Below, piece after piece: positions 63,016-64,000 of a stretch of 64,000 nt of DNA. The number at the start of each line of letters is the position of its first letter. The first letter of the stretch is position 1. The notes under the pieces are model-generated. The model had not been told where the DNA came from and searched no databases. It saw nothing but the letters and a program-made list of their open reading frames with translations. The DNA is from Scolanthus callimorphus (taxonomy: Eukaryota > Cnidaria > Anthozoa > Actiniaria > Edwardsiidae). The stretch is from the NCBI GenBank assembly GCA_033964015.1, contig JAWWUD010000102.1, positions 372,001 to 436,000 on the forward strand. Direction: 5' to 3'. The position numbers and the translations under genes are program-made.

Positions 63016-64000
63016 TCAATCATCAGAACGAGATTGGACCCAAGCTACTAGCCTTCGAAAGGCATCTCCCTCGTATGCAGGCGCCAGAGAATCTCTGCTA
63101 CGACACTCTGTAGCCAACGCATGCAGTCTTTCCATTTCTCTTGCTCTCGCTTGGGTAGTAGGGGTGTTCACAGGCCGGAATCTATCTTCATTGATCAAAA
63201 CATCCTCGTGAAATGCAAAGTCAGGATCGATTTGCTGTCCTCCAGCTGATTTAGCTCTTGACAGTGCAACGAACAGCGCTCCTGGATTCCTAGCCTCAAA
63301 TGCGTGCTTACCAGGATGTATAACGACATATCTGAAAGCTTCACCTTCACCAACGGTCATGCCCTGGCACTTGTGAATGGTCGTACCCCAAGCCAATCGT
63401 AGAGGAATCTGCACGCGCTTGCATCTACATAAGCACTCTGTGGACCTACTAATAGGTACAATGGGAACGGCTTTAGGGTCATCCTCGATATAGGCCGGGC
63501 CTCTATATCCATCAAACCGTACTAGTACGTAATCGGGCTGCGGGGAGGGATCATCTGTAGGTCGACGTCCATTCAAGTACACCAAATCCACAACTGTGCC
63601 GACTGATCCGTTAAACAAGCCCCACTCTGCCTTGAGATTTGCAACAAGCATGACCTTACTGTCACGGCATAGGTAAAGGAGTTGCAATAGTCCGCCTGTC
63701 TTGTTGCTATCAGCCTTCTGAGCGTGTCGTCCATTATTAACAGCTTTGATCTTCGCCACTGGATGGCCAGGAAGCCCATTGCATTCTAAAAGCTTGCTTT
63801 TGTTTCGATCCCATTCCAGGCTATGCGTCGGAAACACGAACAGGCCTTCACTGTCCATTCTTTGAGTAGTTCCTCTCCATGCGTTCTTCTGAGGTTGTGC
63901 CATTGAAATTGCTGAAGCCATCGTACTTGCTCCGGCGTTGTTTCATAAGATCGCATGGACATAAGCACGTCACGTAACTGCACCTCATCTTCCGACTGTC
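63016..64000 (-). pseudogene. Pif1-like helicase, C-terminal part, cut by window edge
   Basis: In sense, DVLMSMRSYETTPEQVRWLQ and WHNLRRTHGEELLK come first. After a frameshift near 63857 the 301-codon frame continues with GLFVFPTHSLEWDRNKSKLL, KVMLVANLKAEWGLFNGSVG, LAWGTTIHKCQGMTVG and PGALFVALSRAKSAGG, to a stop at 63016. The VML--NL----LFNGSVG, T-HK-QG-T and ALSRA blocks are the late motifs (IV to VI) of Pif1-family superfamily 1 helicases, which unwind DNA 5' to 3'. The ATPase motifs lie beyond position 64000. Multicopy Pif1 genes in anthozoans are often part of transposons (Helitron-like), and the hairpin arrays 0.4 kb downstream could be that element's end. A single frameshift suggests a young pseudogene or a sequence error. 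Confidence 0.8.

Overview
The window looks like nuclear DNA of an anthozoan cnidarian, probably a stony coral or sea anemone. This is inferred from composition and content. It is AT-rich, its coding pieces carry splice signals, and its repeats are a mixture I associate with anthozoan genomes: THAP/DDE transposases with YqaJ partners, DUF6589-type genes, DIRS and BEL retroelements, CR1/L2-like and L1/Tx1-like LINEs, and many short inverted-repeat elements. I see no bacterial operon, rRNA, tRNA or CRISPR array, and no intact single-copy host gene. Almost every recognisable coding stretch is a mobile element or a decayed multicopy gene.

Left part (1-12 kb). A foldback element and a LINE remnant lead into a decayed THAP/DDE_4-type (ISL2EU-like) transposase fragment, then a 3'-truncated DIRS copy. 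Next are a SWIM/YqaJ-like partner gene on + (4763-6282) and a convergent THAP/DDE transposase on - (7202-11346). That transposase is split by a 2,618-bp element that is almost wholly palindromic and flanked by a TTAA duplication.

Middle left (11-29 kb). A 20-bp minisatellite, two 5'-truncated LINEs, a RecQ-like helicase pseudogene, several inverted-repeat elements with clear target-site duplications (TSDs), and a multi-piece DUF6589-like pseudogene on -. A second copy of the same minisatellite, in inverted orientation, closes the region.

Middle (29.8-41.4 kb). A complete BEL/Pao retrotransposon (29801-36700, minus sense) has 289-bp LTRs that differ at about three sites and a 5-bp ATTTT duplication. 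Its gag is internally rearranged and its pol is frameshifted. Next to it is a + strand DIRS element: zinc-knuckle ORF1 remnant, RT/RNase H/methyltransferase-like ORF, GC-rich spacer repeats and tyrosine recombinase. A 90-bp Helitron-like insertion sits in its RT.

Right part (41-64 kb). Several inverted-repeat elements, a CRE-like tandem cluster, and an 8,100-bp CACTA-like element (45540-53639). The latter has 10-bp CACTATGAAA inverted termini, a CTA duplication and long subterminal repeat arrays, and carries nested smaller elements but no recognised transposase. A LINE 3' end, isolated exon-like fragments, two hairpin-rich tandem arrays and a Pif1-like helicase cut by the right edge complete the window.

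The genes do not form a pathway. The window is a nested record of transposition, and the order of several insertions can be read from what interrupts what.
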